A stretch of 64,000 bases of DNA, from contig SFGN01000003.1 in assembly GCA_004556565.1 (NCBI GenBank), forward strand, positions 1 to 64,000. Reading direction: 5' to 3'. The stretch's first letter is position 1. Each line of letters starts with the position of its first letter. Positions 7,256 through 16,200 of the stretch are shown here, one piece after another. The notes under the pieces are model-generated. The model was not told the DNA's origin. It did not search any database and worked only from the letters and a program-made list of their open reading frames with translations. Origin of the DNA: Lachnospiraceae bacterium. Lineage in GTDB: Bacteria; Bacillota_A; Clostridia; Lachnospirales; Lachnospiraceae. The translations under genes were made by a program, and so were the position numbers.

Positions 7256-7726
7256 ATGGAAACAGTAATGACACTGGACGACAAAGTCAGAGCCTACAAG
7301 GTACTGCTCGACAAGAAGGATGAGTTAGCAGAGCAGACCAAGGCAAACAATGAGGAACTCAAGAACCTCGAACAGGAGATTGCACAGCAGATGGTGGATG
7401 AGGAAAAGCCAGACACTACGGTGGATGGTTACAAGTACAGCCTGCAGGAGAAAACGAGATACTCCAAGATCTCGGAAGAAAAGCTGATGGAAAAAGGCTT
7501 GGTATTCTTCGATGTTTTGAGAGAACAGGGATTCGGACACCTTATCACAGAGCGAGTAGATCCACGAACACTCGACTCCGCCATGAACAATCTGACAGCA
7601 GAGAATGATGGAGAACTCCCGGAAGAACTGGCAGAGGTACTCTCCGTTTATTCGGAACTGAAGGTATCAAAAAGAAAAGCCAACACAAAGGCTCTGAACA
7701 GGGCAAAGAAAGCACAGGAGGTATAA
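7256..7726 (+). CDS. Coiled-coil phage protein of unknown function
   Basis: A 156-residue protein, ATG after AAGGAGG. The N-terminal 50 residues are a heptad-rich coiled coil (LDKKDELAEQTKANNEELKN). The centre is mixed (DTTVDGYKYSLQEKTRYSKISEE) and the C terminus is Lys/Arg-rich. The layout resembles Gp157-like phage proteins in the region between helicase and primase, but without clear motifs. It starts a run of three genes spaced by 3 bases that leads to the SSB-like protein. Confidence 0.6.
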   Translation: METVMTLDDKVRAYKVLLDKKDELAEQTKANNEELKNLEQEIAQQMVDEEKPDTTVDGYKYSLQEKTRYSKISEEKLMEKGLVFFDVLREQGFGHLITERVDPRTLDSAMNNLTAENDGELPEELAEVLSVYSELKVSKRKANTKALNRAKKAQEV

Positions 7727-7729
7727 GCC

Positions 7730-8212
7730 ATGGCAGATTATGAACAGATGGAAATTGATGTAACACTGGAAAGCGACCGTGACCTCAAAGAGAATATGCA
7801 GGCGACAGCAAAATTCGCACTTGGTCAGATCATGGAGTATCAGCACCCGACCAAGGTAAAGAACCGTCACGAGGGATACGGAATCGCAGCAGAGGGATAT
7901 GCGTCCCTGCAGGGAAAGATGAAGTCCACAAAGACAGACATGGATGATTTTATTAAACTCCTGCCAAATGGAGATGGCGATGTCCTCAATGTGGTAGGAA
8001 GCCTTTATAATTCAGCGGTCGAGGTAGCCGTGGAATCCATCAAACTGGCGGCGCAGGCACAGAGAATCATGGACGATCTCTACTATGGAGAAGGCGGAAA
8101 GCCTACACCGATGGAAGAATACCTGGATGAGCAGGAAACAGGAGAAACCGGAGACGATGGCTTCGAGGAAGCAGAAAACAACAAAGAAGATGCAGAGGAA
8201 ATGGAGGAATAA
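7730..8212 (+). CDS. Acidic-tailed phage protein of unknown function
   Basis: A 160-residue protein, ATG 3 bases after the previous stop. The N-terminal 115 residues contain EGYGIAAEGYASLQGKMKSTKTDM and a helical segment. The last 45 are extremely acidic (DEQETGETGDDGFEEAENN...). Acidic tails of this kind are common in phage replication proteins. It lies between the coiled-coil protein and the SSB-like protein in the replication cluster. Confidence 0.6.
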   Translation: MADYEQMEIDVTLESDRDLKENMQATAKFALGQIMEYQHPTKVKNRHEGYGIAAEGYASLQGKMKSTKTDMDDFIKLLPNGDGDVLNVVGSLYNSAVEVAVESIKLAAQAQRIMDDLYYGEGGKPTPMEEYLDEQETGETGDDGFEEAENNKEDAEEMEE

Positions 8213-8215
8213 GAC

Positions 8216-8992
8216 ATGGCAAAGAATGAGGTAGCAACAACTGAAAAGAAATTCGAACTGGTAACAATTGCCGGAGAACTGGCGGAAGCAATCGCAGAGG
8301 AAATGGATGGACTGGGAAGTATCCCATTTGAGAGAGCAAAGATCCCAAGCGGTGGTGGTCTTGCATTTGAACTTCCGGGAGAGACTGAGGACGAGCCTGT
8401 GATGAGCACGGAACTCACAGGAGTAATCCTGCACCATCACCCGGTAAACGCATACTGGGCAGAACAGTATAGTGGCGGAAATGAGCAGCCGGACTGCTCA
8501 AGCTATGACGGAAAACAGGGAGTGGAGCGTGAGACAGGCGAAATCCACGACTGCAGCAAGTGTCCACACAACCAGTTCGGAAGTTCCGGAGCAGGAAAAG
8601 CCTGCAAGAACATTCACAGGTGTTACATCCTGCAGGAGAACAACCCTGTGCCAATTATCCTTGCACTGCCTCCAACATCTCTGAAATACATCAGAGATTA
8701 CATCGGAAAACGAATCCTCCTCAAAGGACTCAGATGCTATGAAGCCGTGACCAAGATCACTCTGAAAAAAGAAAAGTCTGCGGACGGCATCACATATTCC
8801 AGAGCAGCATTCACATTTGTGAGCAAACTGACGGATGAGCAGAAGGCAGAAGCAAAGGCAATGGCGGAGAATGTGAAAGCAATGGCAGGAAATATCCCAG
8901 AAGTGGATGAAGCAGACTACAACACAGGAGCCGCCGTTGATGCGTCAGAGTTCCAGAGCGTAGAGGGAAACGAAAACCTGCCATTCAACTAA
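8216..8992 (+). CDS. Zinc-binding phage replication protein with SSB-like C-terminal tip
   Basis: A 258-residue protein. The middle has a Cys/His cluster (CSKCPHNQFGSSGAGKACKN, about 116-135) likely to bind zinc, followed by a beta-rich domain (NNPVPIILALPPTSLKYIRDYIG). It ends with NLPFN, close to the acidic-PF tip by which single-stranded DNA-binding proteins recruit partners. The primase-helicase encoded next but one ends in KLPFN. A role as the phage ssDNA-binding protein is an inference from the tail and the neighbourhood. Confidence 0.6.
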   Translation: MAKNEVATTEKKFELVTIAGELAEAIAEEMDGLGSIPFERAKIPSGGGLAFELPGETEDEPVMSTELTGVILHHHPVNAYWAEQYSGGNEQPDCSSYDGKQGVERETGEIHDCSKCPHNQFGSSGAGKACKNIHRCYILQENNPVPIILALPPTSLKYIRDYIGKRILLKGLRCYEAVTKITLKKEKSADGITYSRAAFTFVSKLTDEQKAEAKAMAENVKAMAGNIPEVDEADYNTGAAVDASEFQSVEGNENLPFN

Positions 8993-9002
8993 GGCAGACT
9001 AA

Positions 9003-9026
9003 GCCGGGAGCGGAAACGCTCCTGGC
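9003..9026 (+). other. Intergenic 10-bp hairpin with GAAA tetraloop
   Basis: GCCGGGAGCG, GAAA, CGCTCCTGGC: a ten-pair stem with one G-T wobble and a GNRA loop, between the SSB-like gene and 9047. No T run follows, so it is not a standard terminator. It may stabilise or process the polycistronic message. Confidence 0.6.
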
Positions 9027-9046
9027 ATTACATAAGGAGGCACACC

Positions 9047-9682
9047 ATGCAGAAATTATTTGATAATTGGACCGGCAACAGAGATGATCAGTGTTTAATG
9101 CCGGGAGACATCGTGGAAGCAACCATGATTTATAACTTTAGAGAGAACGCAGGAAACCAGAATGACCTCATGATACAGATGAGCGAGGTCGCAGACATCA
9201 TAGGAAACCTGCCAATATATGACACCATATACAAAGAGAACAGATACTCGCCATGGAAGTACGCAGGACAGTGCTATCCGGGAGAGTTAAAAAACAGAAA
9301 CCCGGCACTTATGCCGATGTGTTACATCTGCAGCAGATACAGGGCAGATACCAGAGAAGAACTGGAAGAGAATATAAAAGTAGCAAAGTGGGCAGCAAGC
9401 AAAGTGGTCAGCGAAGGAAAGATCCCGATCGCACCGCACCTTTACTTCCCAAGATTTATGGATGACTCTATCGCAGAGGAACGATACTTCGGAATGGAAG
9501 CAGGAAAGCGTCTGATGATGCAGTGCAGGGAATTCCTCGTAGTGACCGTGGAGAATGTGATCAGCGAGGGAATGAATGAGGAAATCGACTACATGACGAA
9601 CAAACTCATGATGCAGGGCAAGTCAATCAATTTCACAAGACTTGGACTGGAACAGGTAATACTTAATAGATTGGAGCGATAA
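9047..9682 (+). CDS. DUF4406/nucleoside deoxyribosyltransferase-like phage protein
   Basis: A 211-residue protein, ATG after AAGGAGG. Residues 80-165 hold the features of the DUF4406/DUF7768 group, a Rossmann-like relative of nucleoside 2-deoxyribosyltransferases: MPMCYICSRYR, PIAPHLYFPRFMDD, then GMEAGKRLMMQCREFLVV. The N-terminal 80 residues (VEATMIYNFRENAGN) are an added region. A nucleotide-related role in the replication module is possible but unproven. Confidence 0.65.
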   Translation: MQKLFDNWTGNRDDQCLMPGDIVEATMIYNFRENAGNQNDLMIQMSEVADIIGNLPIYDTIYKENRYSPWKYAGQCYPGELKNRNPALMPMCYICSRYRADTREELEENIKVAKWAASKVVSEGKIPIAPHLYFPRFMDDSIAEERYFGMEAGKRLMMQCREFLVVTVENVISEGMNEEIDYMTNKLMMQGKSINFTRLGLEQVILNRLER

Positions 9683-9683
9683 T

Positions 9684-12434
9684 ATGCAGCAGGCAGCGGA
9701 GGTCGATTTAGACCGTCTGGTAGATTATAAAACTGAATACTGCTCCGTTATCAAAAAACACAAGATCACAGGCGACAACCTAACAGGTTTGTGTCCGTTT
9801 CATGACGACCGTGCAAATTCATTCTCGGTAGACTTAAAGACCGGAATGTGGCACTGCTTCGCAGAAGATGAGGGCGGAAACTTCGTCACATTTTATGCAA
9901 AGCTGAATGGACTGGATACCAAGGAAGCCTATAAGCAGATACTGGAAAAGTATGGAGCATTGAATGAGCCGCAGGAGAAACCAAAAGAGAAGAAAACAGG
10001 ACTGGATCACTACACCGTGTCCCAGTATTCATTCGAGAAGCGTCTCCCAGAGGACTGGCTGAAAGAACAATGCTGCCTGCAGACAAAGAAAGACCGAAAC
10101 GGAGTCCAGTATTTATACATACCATACTTTGACGCAGAAAGAAATCTGGCACTGCACCGCAAGAGATACGGCGGAAAGCAGTTCCGGTGGGAATATGGAA
10201 AGACCGAGAAACTGTGCATGTACGGATTGTGGCAGATAGAAGCCATAAGGAACATCGGATACGCAGCACTGGTAGAGGGCGAAAGCGACTCACAGTCCAT
10301 GTGGTACATGGGAATCAGCACACTTGGAATACCGGGAGCGTCCATGATGCGTGCGGAATGGGCAGGAGTTCTGCAGGATTTGAAATTATATATCCATGTA
10401 GAACCGGACAAGGGCGGGGAGGCATTCCTTGCCAAGGTCACAAGAGCACTCCGGGAAGGAAGATTCGTAGGAGAAGTATACAAATGGAGCTGCCGGACAC
10501 TCGGATGCAAGGACCCATCGGAAGTTTATATGAAGTATGGAAAAGAGGAAGCCACCGACAAGATCCGAAAAGCAATCAGTAACGCAGAGCAGATAGACAT
10601 AGATGAAGATAACATCCCGGAAGCAGTAGAGGGAGCACCAGTAAACCTAAGACAGCCGGAAGGATGGATATATTCAGACAAAGGAATCAGCATGATCGAT
10701 GAAAAGAAGTATGCGCCAGTCATGGTATGCAGAACACCAATCATCATCACGCAGAGACTCCGAAGCATGGAGACAGGAGAGGAAAAGATAGAGATAGCAT
10801 TCAAAAGAGATGGTCAGTGGCATAAAGCAATATACCCACGAAGTACCATCTTCACATCCAGGGCAATCACAGCATTGGCAGACTTGGGATGCACCGTTAC
10901 ATCGGAGAATGCAAAACACATCGTGAAGTTCCTATCGGCACTGGAAGCCGAGAACATAGACATCATAAAGAAAGCAGACTCCACAAGCACATTCGGATGG
11001 CAATCCGGAAAGCGATTTGTACCGGGGCACGACAAGGATATTGTTCTGGACATAGACCCATCGCAGAGAGGAATGGCAGCGGCATACTGCCAGAACGGAA
11101 CGATGGCAGACTGGCTCAAAATGATAAAACCACACAGGAGCAGAGACAAGTTCCGGTTTATACTGGCGGCTAGTTTCACAGCACCGCTCCTGCGGATCAT
11201 AAAGCAGAGAATATTCTTCGTTTACAACTGGGGAGGTTCAAAGGGCGGAAAGACCGCAGCATTAAAAGCAGCACTCTCCGTATGGGGCGACCCGGAGCGA
11301 CTGATGGTAAATTTCAACGCAACGCAAGTAGGCTTGGAAAGAACCGCATCATTTTATTGCGACCTGCCACTTGGAATAGACGAAAGACAGTTGGCAGGAA
11401 ACAATCAGAATTCACTGGAAAAAATCGTGTATATGATTGCCAGTGGTACAGGAAAGATACGAGGTGCAAAAAGCGGTGGTATCCAGGCAACACATACATG
11501 GAGAACCGTGGCTCTGGCAACCGGAGAAGAACCGCTGTCAACGGAAACATCGCAGACAGGTGTCAGCACCCGTGTGCTTGAGATATACGGAGGACCATTT
11601 GACGATGAAAGAGAAGCCTCCATCATGCATCAGCAGTCTGGAATGAACTGCGGATGGGCGGGGCCGGCTTACATCGGAATGTTACTGCACACGGACGAAA
11701 GAAGCATCGTGGAAAAATACGATGAGATGACACAGTATGTGTACCAGATCAGCAGAGGAAAGAGCGGATCGCACATTGCAGGAATCGCAGCGGTGGCACT
11801 GACGGACGCAATCATCGACACATGGATATTTAATGGCGGAGAATGGCTGAAACGGTACGAAAATGGAGAATTTGATACGGAATCAGCCAAAACCAACACA
11901 GAAAAACTGCAAATTGACACGGAATCGTGGGAAAGAGCCAAAGAGATGGCAAAGAACATCCTGCAGGAGCAGATGAACGCAGACACCGGGGATGTCAATG
12001 AGAATGCAACCCAGTTCATAGTGGACTGGATACTGAGTAACAAGGACAGCTTCGGGGAGAAAGCATTCGGAACGTGCCTTGGTATGATCCAAAACAAGAA
12101 CGCATACATCTTCCCATCCATGTTGACGCAGGCACTCACAAAAGCAGGGTACTCCTCCAGAAAGACACTGAAATACCTCGCAGACAAAGGTTTGATAGGA
12201 GTGTCAGTCCTTAAGGATGGCAGCACCAAGAATTCAGTGACGAAATGGTTCAATAACCGAAACTGCAGATTTGTGGAATTCCATCTGGGCGACCTTGCAG
12301 AGGAAAAGGACCCATTGATGGAGGAGGAAGAAATCGCAGAACAGATGAAGCCGCAGCAGATGAGCATACCAGGAACTGCTGACGGATGGCAAACAATATC
12401 AGATGAAGATGCAGATAAGCTGCCATTCAATTAG
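9684..12434 (+). CDS. CHC2 zinc-finger primase fused to DUF927 helicase domain
   Basis: A 916-residue protein, 1 base after the previous stop. Residues 30-80 form a CHC2 primase zinc finger (CPFHDD...MWHCF). A TOPRIM-like stretch follows (ALVEGESDSQSMWY, about 197-210, and HVEPDKGG, about 238-245). From about 320 comes a DUF927 domain with FGWQSGKRF and an ATPase P-loop region (WGGSKGGKTAALKAAL, about 516-531), with IDERQ as a Walker B candidate. This combined primase-helicase would drive phage DNA replication. The end KLPFN resembles an SSB-type tip. The iteron cluster begins at its stop codon. Confidence 0.85.
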   Translation: MQQAAEVDLDRLVDYKTEYCSVIKKHKITGDNLTGLCPFHDDRANSFSVDLKTGMWHCFAEDEGGNFVTFYAKLNGLDTKEAYKQILEKYGALNEPQEKPKEKKTGLDHYTVSQYSFEKRLPEDWLKEQCCLQTKKDRNGVQYLYIPYFDAERNLALHRKRYGGKQFRWEYGKTEKLCMYGLWQIEAIRNIGYAALVEGESDSQSMWYMGISTLGIPGASMMRAEWAGVLQDLKLYIHVEPDKGGEAFLAKVTRALREGRFVGEVYKWSCRTLGCKDPSEVYMKYGKEEATDKIRKAISNAEQIDIDEDNIPEAVEGAPVNLRQPEGWIYSDKGISMIDEKKYAPVMVCRTPIIITQRLRSMETGEEKIEIAFKRDGQWHKAIYPRSTIFTSRAITALADLGCTVTSENAKHIVKFLSALEAENIDIIKKADSTSTFGWQSGKRFVPGHDKDIVLDIDPSQRGMAAAYCQNGTMADWLKMIKPHRSRDKFRFILAASFTAPLLRIIKQRIFFVYNWGGSKGGKTAALKAALSVWGDPERLMVNFNATQVGLERTASFYCDLPLGIDERQLAGNNQNSLEKIVYMIASGTGKIRGAKSGGIQATHTWRTVALATGEEPLSTETSQTGVSTRVLEIYGGPFDDEREASIMHQQSGMNCGWAGPAYIGMLLHTDERSIVEKYDEMTQYVYQISRGKSGSHIAGIAAVALTDAIIDTWIFNGGEWLKRYENGEFDTESAKTNTEKLQIDTESWERAKEMAKNILQEQMNADTGDVNENATQFIVDWILSNKDSFGEKAFGTCLGMIQNKNAYIFPSMLTQALTKAGYSSRKTLKYLADKGLIGVSVLKDGSTKNSVTKWFNNRNCRFVEFHLGDLAEEKDPLMEEEEIAEQMKPQQMSIPGTADGWQTISDEDADKLPFN

Positions 12435-12860
12435 TCACAGAATTGGCGATTTAGTCACAAAAATCATGGAGCAGAAAAAATTGTGTGACTGAAAAAAGTG
12501 TGACAAAAATCGCTAAAAAGTTATAAAAAACCTTAAAAAACCGCACACCTAAAATTAGGTGTTTAGTTAGGTGTTCGGTTAGGTGTTTAGTAAAAAACCC
12601 AGTAAAATCAAGGCTTTTAATAACAACTAAACACCTAAAACACCTAAATCAATTTTTTTATTGTATTTACGGAAAATTGTGTGACTGCATGAAGGCTTAG
12701 TCACAGAAATCACTAAAAAAACATGGTGTATTTCAAAAATTAGGTGTTAGGTGTTTAGTAACCACGACAAAGCCAGCAAAATCAAGGGTTTCACACTGAA
12801 CACCTAAATGAACACTTAGGTGTGCGGTGGAAAAATCGGGAATTAGGTGTTCGGAGAAAG
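12431..12860 (+). other. Iteron-rich region, probable phage replication origin
   Basis: A 440-bp AT-rich stretch without genes. TAGGTGT occurs seven times on the plus strand (12556, 12568, 12580, 12741, 12748, 12817, 12844) and four times on the minus strand (12545, 12631, 12640, 12800). The first three plus-strand copies are exactly 12 bp apart. A second motif, TTAGTCACA or its complement TGTGACT/TGTGAC, occurs six times (12431, 12451, 12484, 12499, 12680, 12697). Location directly after the primase-helicase gene supports an origin; an operator array is the alternative. Confidence 0.65.
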
Positions 12861-12875
12861 AAAGGGGCGGTGTGA

Positions 12876-13478
12876 ATGGAGAATGAGAGTAATCCAAATG
12901 ACGAAGAAAAACTGAAAGCGTTACTGGAGACGCTGAGGAAGAATGATGAGAATGTTCCAAAGGAACTCCTTCAGACAAAGTACAAAAAACCGTACCGGGA
13001 ACTAAAGGGCAGCATCAAGGAAGTGGCAGACCGGATATCCGGACACAGACTCCGAGAGGGAATCGTCATAAAAGCAGATGAAGCCGGACAGGTTCTCATG
13101 AAGCAGATCCAAACAATGCTCGATGATAAAAGGAACGCAGGAGCAGGCAAGGAACTCGGCAGGGCACTCTACAAAGAATACAGTCTGGAGAAGTTCCTGC
13201 AGACGGTGGAAGAAATCAGAGTGGAAATATGGAATCTGTGGATACCTTACTGGCAACAGCACTGCTGCCTATACGCAGCACCGGAGTGCTTCGAGGAAAA
13301 CGGACCACCGCCGAAGATATACAACGATTTAACAGGAGAATTCCTCGTAGACCAGGAACGAAACATCTGGGAGAAGAAACCAGAATGGGAATCAGAACAA
13401 AGAATGATCATCACAGCCGGAGCGTGTCACATTCTGGCTGAAGGATTAAAAAACAAGGAGGAGCAAAACAATGGATAA
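12876..13478 (+). CDS. Phage protein of unknown function
   Basis: A 200-residue protein, ATG after GGGGCGG. The first 110 residues are charged and helical (EEKLKALLETLRKNDENVPKELLQ; KEVADRISGHRLREG). The second half is aromatic and Cys-containing (WNLWIPYWQQHCCLYAAPECFE). It is the first gene after the iteron region and may include an origin-related protein, but no known domain was recognised. It overlaps the HD gene by 8 bases. Confidence 0.6.
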   Translation: MENESNPNDEEKLKALLETLRKNDENVPKELLQTKYKKPYRELKGSIKEVADRISGHRLREGIVIKADEAGQVLMKQIQTMLDDKRNAGAGKELGRALYKEYSLEKFLQTVEEIRVEIWNLWIPYWQQHCCLYAAPECFEENGPPPKIYNDLTGEFLVDQERNIWEKKPEWESEQRMIITAGACHILAEGLKNKEEQNNG

Positions 13479-14175
13479 CAGACAGGAAAACATTAACAGA
13501 TTTGAAGCAGAGATGGCAAAGGTAAAAAGAGACGGAGTGGACAGGCTGATGGCATTCATCAGAAAGAGCGATATGTACGCAGCACCTGCGAGCACAAGAT
13601 TCCACCTTTCAGTAACGGGCGGACTGCTGCAGCACTCACTCAATGTACTGGATGCATTAAGAGCAAACCTCACGCAGAACGATGACGGCACATACACATA
13701 TGATGTCGCAGGAGTTCCGGTAGCAAGAGTTACAGAGGAAAATGTGATCATAATGGCATTGCTCCATGACATCTGCAAGACATACTTCTATACAACGGAA
13801 ATCAGAAACCGCAAGGTCAATGGAAAGTGGGAGCAGTACGAAGCATTCGCCGTGGATGATAAAATCCCATACGGACACGGAGAAAAGTCGGTAATGATGA
13901 TCGAGGAATACATGAAGCTTCAGCCAGTAGAACGATATGCCATCAGATGGCACATGGGATACACCGAAGCCGACACCTTATCATTCAACAATGCTATCGA
14001 CAAGTATCCAATGATCTGGGCACTGCATTCCGCAGACACACAGGCAAGCCACTTCATGGAAACCAACGAGGGAAACAAACTGGCATACGCAGACAACGGA
14101 TCAGCGGAATATGCAGATCAGCCGACCATGCAGGAAGCAACCGCTCCAGTATTTGAGGAGGCGACACCAGTATGA
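13471..14175 (+). CDS. HD-domain phosphohydrolase
   Basis: A 234-residue protein, AAGGAGG before the ATG. The HD metal site is visible as HSLNVLDALR (His near 52), ALLHDICK (about 93-100, the HD pair), YGHGEKSVMM (about 131) and the late ALHSADTQASH. HD proteins hydrolyse nucleotides or other phosphoesters; phage members in replication clusters often act on nucleotides. It is coupled to the next gene by ATGA overlap. Confidence 0.8.
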   Translation: MDNRQENINRFEAEMAKVKRDGVDRLMAFIRKSDMYAAPASTRFHLSVTGGLLQHSLNVLDALRANLTQNDDGTYTYDVAGVPVARVTEENVIIMALLHDICKTYFYTTEIRNRKVNGKWEQYEAFAVDDKIPYGHGEKSVMMIEEYMKLQPVERYAIRWHMGYTEADTLSFNNAIDKYPMIWALHSADTQASHFMETNEGNKLAYADNGSAEYADQPTMQEATAPVFEEATPV

Positions 14176-14414
14176 GCATGATGGAGCTGTTATACCAAAT
14201 GAGGGAGAGAGCCAGGGCGAAAAAAGAAAAGAAGAAAAGCCTGCCATGGTTCTGTATCATCATTTCGGATAGATGCAAAGAACCGGATAAGCCTTGCACT
14301 GAGCGCAGGGTTTATCTGGAACACAAAGATGAAATCGAAAAGGAGATGGAAAGACATGATCATCGAAGTAATACCGAAACCGGAACACGGAAAAGAAGCA
14401 GCACTGATTACTGA
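14172..14414 (+). CDS. Small basic phage protein
   Basis: Eighty residues, ATG overlapping the HD stop with GAGGAGG 11 bases upstream. Highly charged: RERARAKKEKKKS, then a short hydrophobic stretch LPWFCIIIS and a charged C terminus. It overlaps the next start by 59 bases. No family recognised. Confidence 0.45.
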   Translation: MSMMELLYQMRERARAKKEKKKSLPWFCIIISDRCKEPDKPCTERRVYLEHKDEIEKEMERHDHRSNTETGTRKRSSTDY

Positions 14415-14553
14415 TAAGACTGGCAAATATGTACGAGCCGTCACAATGGCAGGCGACCTCGCAGAGGAAGTCGCAAAAGGGAATATGTACTTCAATGCCA
14501 TAGAGAAAGACGGAAAACTCCACATTACAGGGAGAGTGTCCGCCAGATTTTAA
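14356..14553 (+). CDS. Small phage protein of unknown function
   Basis: Sixty-five residues starting at the ATG at 14356 (AAAGGAGATGG upstream). The pattern is beta-rich then helical: MIIEVIPKPEHGKEAALITD, YVRAVTMAGDLAEEVAKG. Usual size and place for a small phage early protein, between the HD gene and the nuclease. No function known. Confidence 0.5.
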   Translation: MIIEVIPKPEHGKEAALITDKTGKYVRAVTMAGDLAEEVAKGNMYFNAIEKDGKLHITGRVSARF

Positions 14554-14564
14554 GGAGGCAGACG

Positions 14565-15050
14565 ATGACAGCAAAGAACGCAGAGGGGTATCCAGACCCA
14601 ACAGCAGAGGAAGCAATCCGCCATGTAATGCGTGGCGGAAAACTGGATTATACATCCTTCAGAACCTACGAGGAACTGCAGGACTACACCATAAAGCATA
14701 ACAAGGGTATAAACACCAGAGAAGCGGCCGACAAATTCATCCGTGAGAAGATGCCGAAGGAAAGCTACTTCCAAAAGAAAATCCTCGACTGGATAAAGGA
14801 TAACGCACCAAATGCAATCGCCTGGAAAGAAGCAGCCGGCCCGTACTCCAGACAGGGAATCCCCGACATTACCTGCGTCATCAATGGTAGGTATTACGGA
14901 TTTGAGGTCAAGCGGCCATTCATTGGGGTACTAAGTAAAATACAGGAGCAGACGATAAAGCGGATTCGAAAAGCGGGCGGAAGGGCGGAAGTTGTCTCTT
15001 CAGAAAAGGAAGTAGCAGAAATCCTGCTGCCGGAACTGACAAAGAAATAG
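14565..15050 (+). CDS. VRR-NUC domain nuclease
   Basis: A 161-residue protein, AAGGAGG upstream. The N-terminal 60 residues are an extra helical region. Residues 65-160 hold a VRR-NUC (PD-(D/E)XK) fold: YFQKKILDWI, GIPDITCVINGRYYGFEVKRP (catalytic D and E-X-K), then the final helix KIQEQTIKRIRKAGGRAEVV. Phage members are stand-alone nucleases, often linked to recombination or Holliday-junction processing. Confidence 0.85.
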   Translation: MTAKNAEGYPDPTAEEAIRHVMRGGKLDYTSFRTYEELQDYTIKHNKGINTREAADKFIREKMPKESYFQKKILDWIKDNAPNAIAWKEAAGPYSRQGIPDITCVINGRYYGFEVKRPFIGVLSKIQEQTIKRIRKAGGRAEVVSSEKEVAEILLPELTKK

Positions 15051-15067
15051 CAAGGGAGCAAACAAAA

Positions 15068-15292
15068 ATGAGAGTAGCAATCGAACCGAGAAAAGCAACT
15101 GACCGTGGCGGATATTACTGTATGCCGTTAAGGGTAAATGTGCCGACAGGACACAAGGACTGGAAGCTGACTAAGTGCCCGGAGTGCGGTGCACAGTGTT
15201 GGGAGCTGCCACTGGTAGAAGTAGCCAAGGCGCAGGGAGCAAAAGGACTCTGCACCATGTGCGCTTTAAAGAAGGGAGTGAGCGGAAGATGA
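15068..15292 (+). CDS. Zinc-ribbon small protein
   Basis: Seventy-four residues. Two CXXC pairs, CPECGAQCW (about 38-46) and CTMCALKKG (about 62-70), form a probable zinc ribbon. Start ATG after AAGGGAGC. First of several overlapping small Cys-rich genes, typical of phage early regions; it overlaps the next by ATGA. Confidence 0.6.
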   Translation: MRVAIEPRKATDRGGYYCMPLRVNVPTGHKDWKLTKCPECGAQCWELPLVEVAKAQGAKGLCTMCALKKGVSGR

Positions 15293-15453
15293 ATGATGAT
15301 GAAAAGCGTTGCTGCGGCACCTGCCTCCACCACAAGCCATCATGGGAAACAGGACACCTCAGTGGATGGCACTGCAACAACTGGATGGCAGACGCATACG
15401 GATGTCCGACAGAGTACGAGGACGAATGCGAGGACTGGGAGGACAAAGAATGA
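15289..15453 (+). CDS. Small Cys-rich protein
   Basis: Fifty-four residues starting at the ATG that overlaps the previous stop. Pattern CCGTCLHH...WHCNNW...YGCP...DECEDWED: five or more Cys with His, a likely zinc site. It resembles small Cys-rich proteins frequent in phages of gut Clostridia. A longer frame starting at 15175 lies inside the previous gene and is not favoured. Confidence 0.6.
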   Translation: MNDDEKRCCGTCLHHKPSWETGHLSGWHCNNWMADAYGCPTEYEDECEDWEDKE

Positions 15454-15806
15454 CAGCAAAAGAAGCAATCGAACAGATGAGGTTCGACATCGACATGATA
15501 CTCTTTGACCCAAGCACAGGGGAAGTCCTCACAGAGGAAGATGTCAGACTTCGGAATGAGGACAACTACAGGATGCTGCAGGCAAGCAAGGTAGCAATCG
15601 ATGCACTGGAACTAACAGACCCAAAGAACCCGAACTTAGAGGGCGATGGATACGATAACAAAGGCAATCTCATCTACGATACATGGATATGCCCGAACTG
15701 CGAAAAGCACTATGAAATGGAATATGAGGAACACGACCACTGTCCGAACTGCGGACAGGCAATCAACTGGAAGGAGTTCAAAAATGAAAAAAGTCGAGAT
15801 GTATAA
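15450..15806 (+). CDS. Phage protein with C-terminal zinc ribbon
   Basis: A 118-residue protein, ATG overlapping the previous stop, with AGGACAAAG upstream. The N-terminal 65 residues are helical (MTAKEAIEQMRFDIDMILFD). The C terminus carries CPNCEKHYEMEYEEHDHCPNCG, a clear CXXC/CXXC ribbon. It overlaps the next start by 23 bases. Confidence 0.6.
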   Translation: MTAKEAIEQMRFDIDMILFDPSTGEVLTEEDVRLRNEDNYRMLQASKVAIDALELTDPKNPNLEGDGYDNKGNLIYDTWICPNCEKHYEMEYEEHDHCPNCGQAINWKEFKNEKSRDV

Positions 15807-16200
15807 ATGCGATTATTGCGGTGAGATTTTCAACACAGCAGAAGAAATCGCAAAACATGAACAAAGACACAGAGATATTGATAATGCAAACAAGATGCTC
15901 CAAAAGGGAGCAACGCTTGAACAGATAAATCAGAGATGCTATATCTGGGGCAAAGTACCGGATCATTTAAAAGAAGCCACAAAAGATAATTGTTTTGTAA
16001 TTTCCTACTGGCAGTGTTGTAACGAACCTGCATACACAATCAGAGAAATAGAAATGGATGGGCGGCTTAGAGTATTCGGGTGTGGCTCGTGGAGTGGATA
16101 CTACGGTGGAAGCGTGAGAATTGATAGTGCAGACTTAAAAAATATACATCAACCAGAGGAACTGTTCATTGACCCAAGGTATGAAACGAGGTGGGGATAA
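15784..16200 (+). CDS. C2H2-type zinc finger protein
   Basis: A 138-residue protein. Residues 9-29 are a C2H2-like finger (CDYCGEIFNTAEEIAKHEQRH). The rest contains a beta-rich region (GRLRVFGCGSWSGYYGGSVRI). Its base composition is richer in AT than its neighbours, which may indicate separate acquisition. The start was chosen from the strong MKKVEMYKC beginning. It overlaps the next ATG by one base. Confidence 0.6.
   Translation: MKKVEMYKCDYCGEIFNTAEEIAKHEQRHRDIDNANKMLQKGATLEQINQRCYIWGKVPDHLKEATKDNCFVISYWQCCNEPAYTIREIEMDGRLRVFGCGSWSGYYGGSVRIDSADLKNIHQPEELFIDPRYETRWG

Noticed and set aside
12431..12860. Repeat cluster considered as a CRISPR array
   Set aside because: The repeats are 7-9 bp, in both directions and irregularly spaced, without uniform spacers or cas genes.
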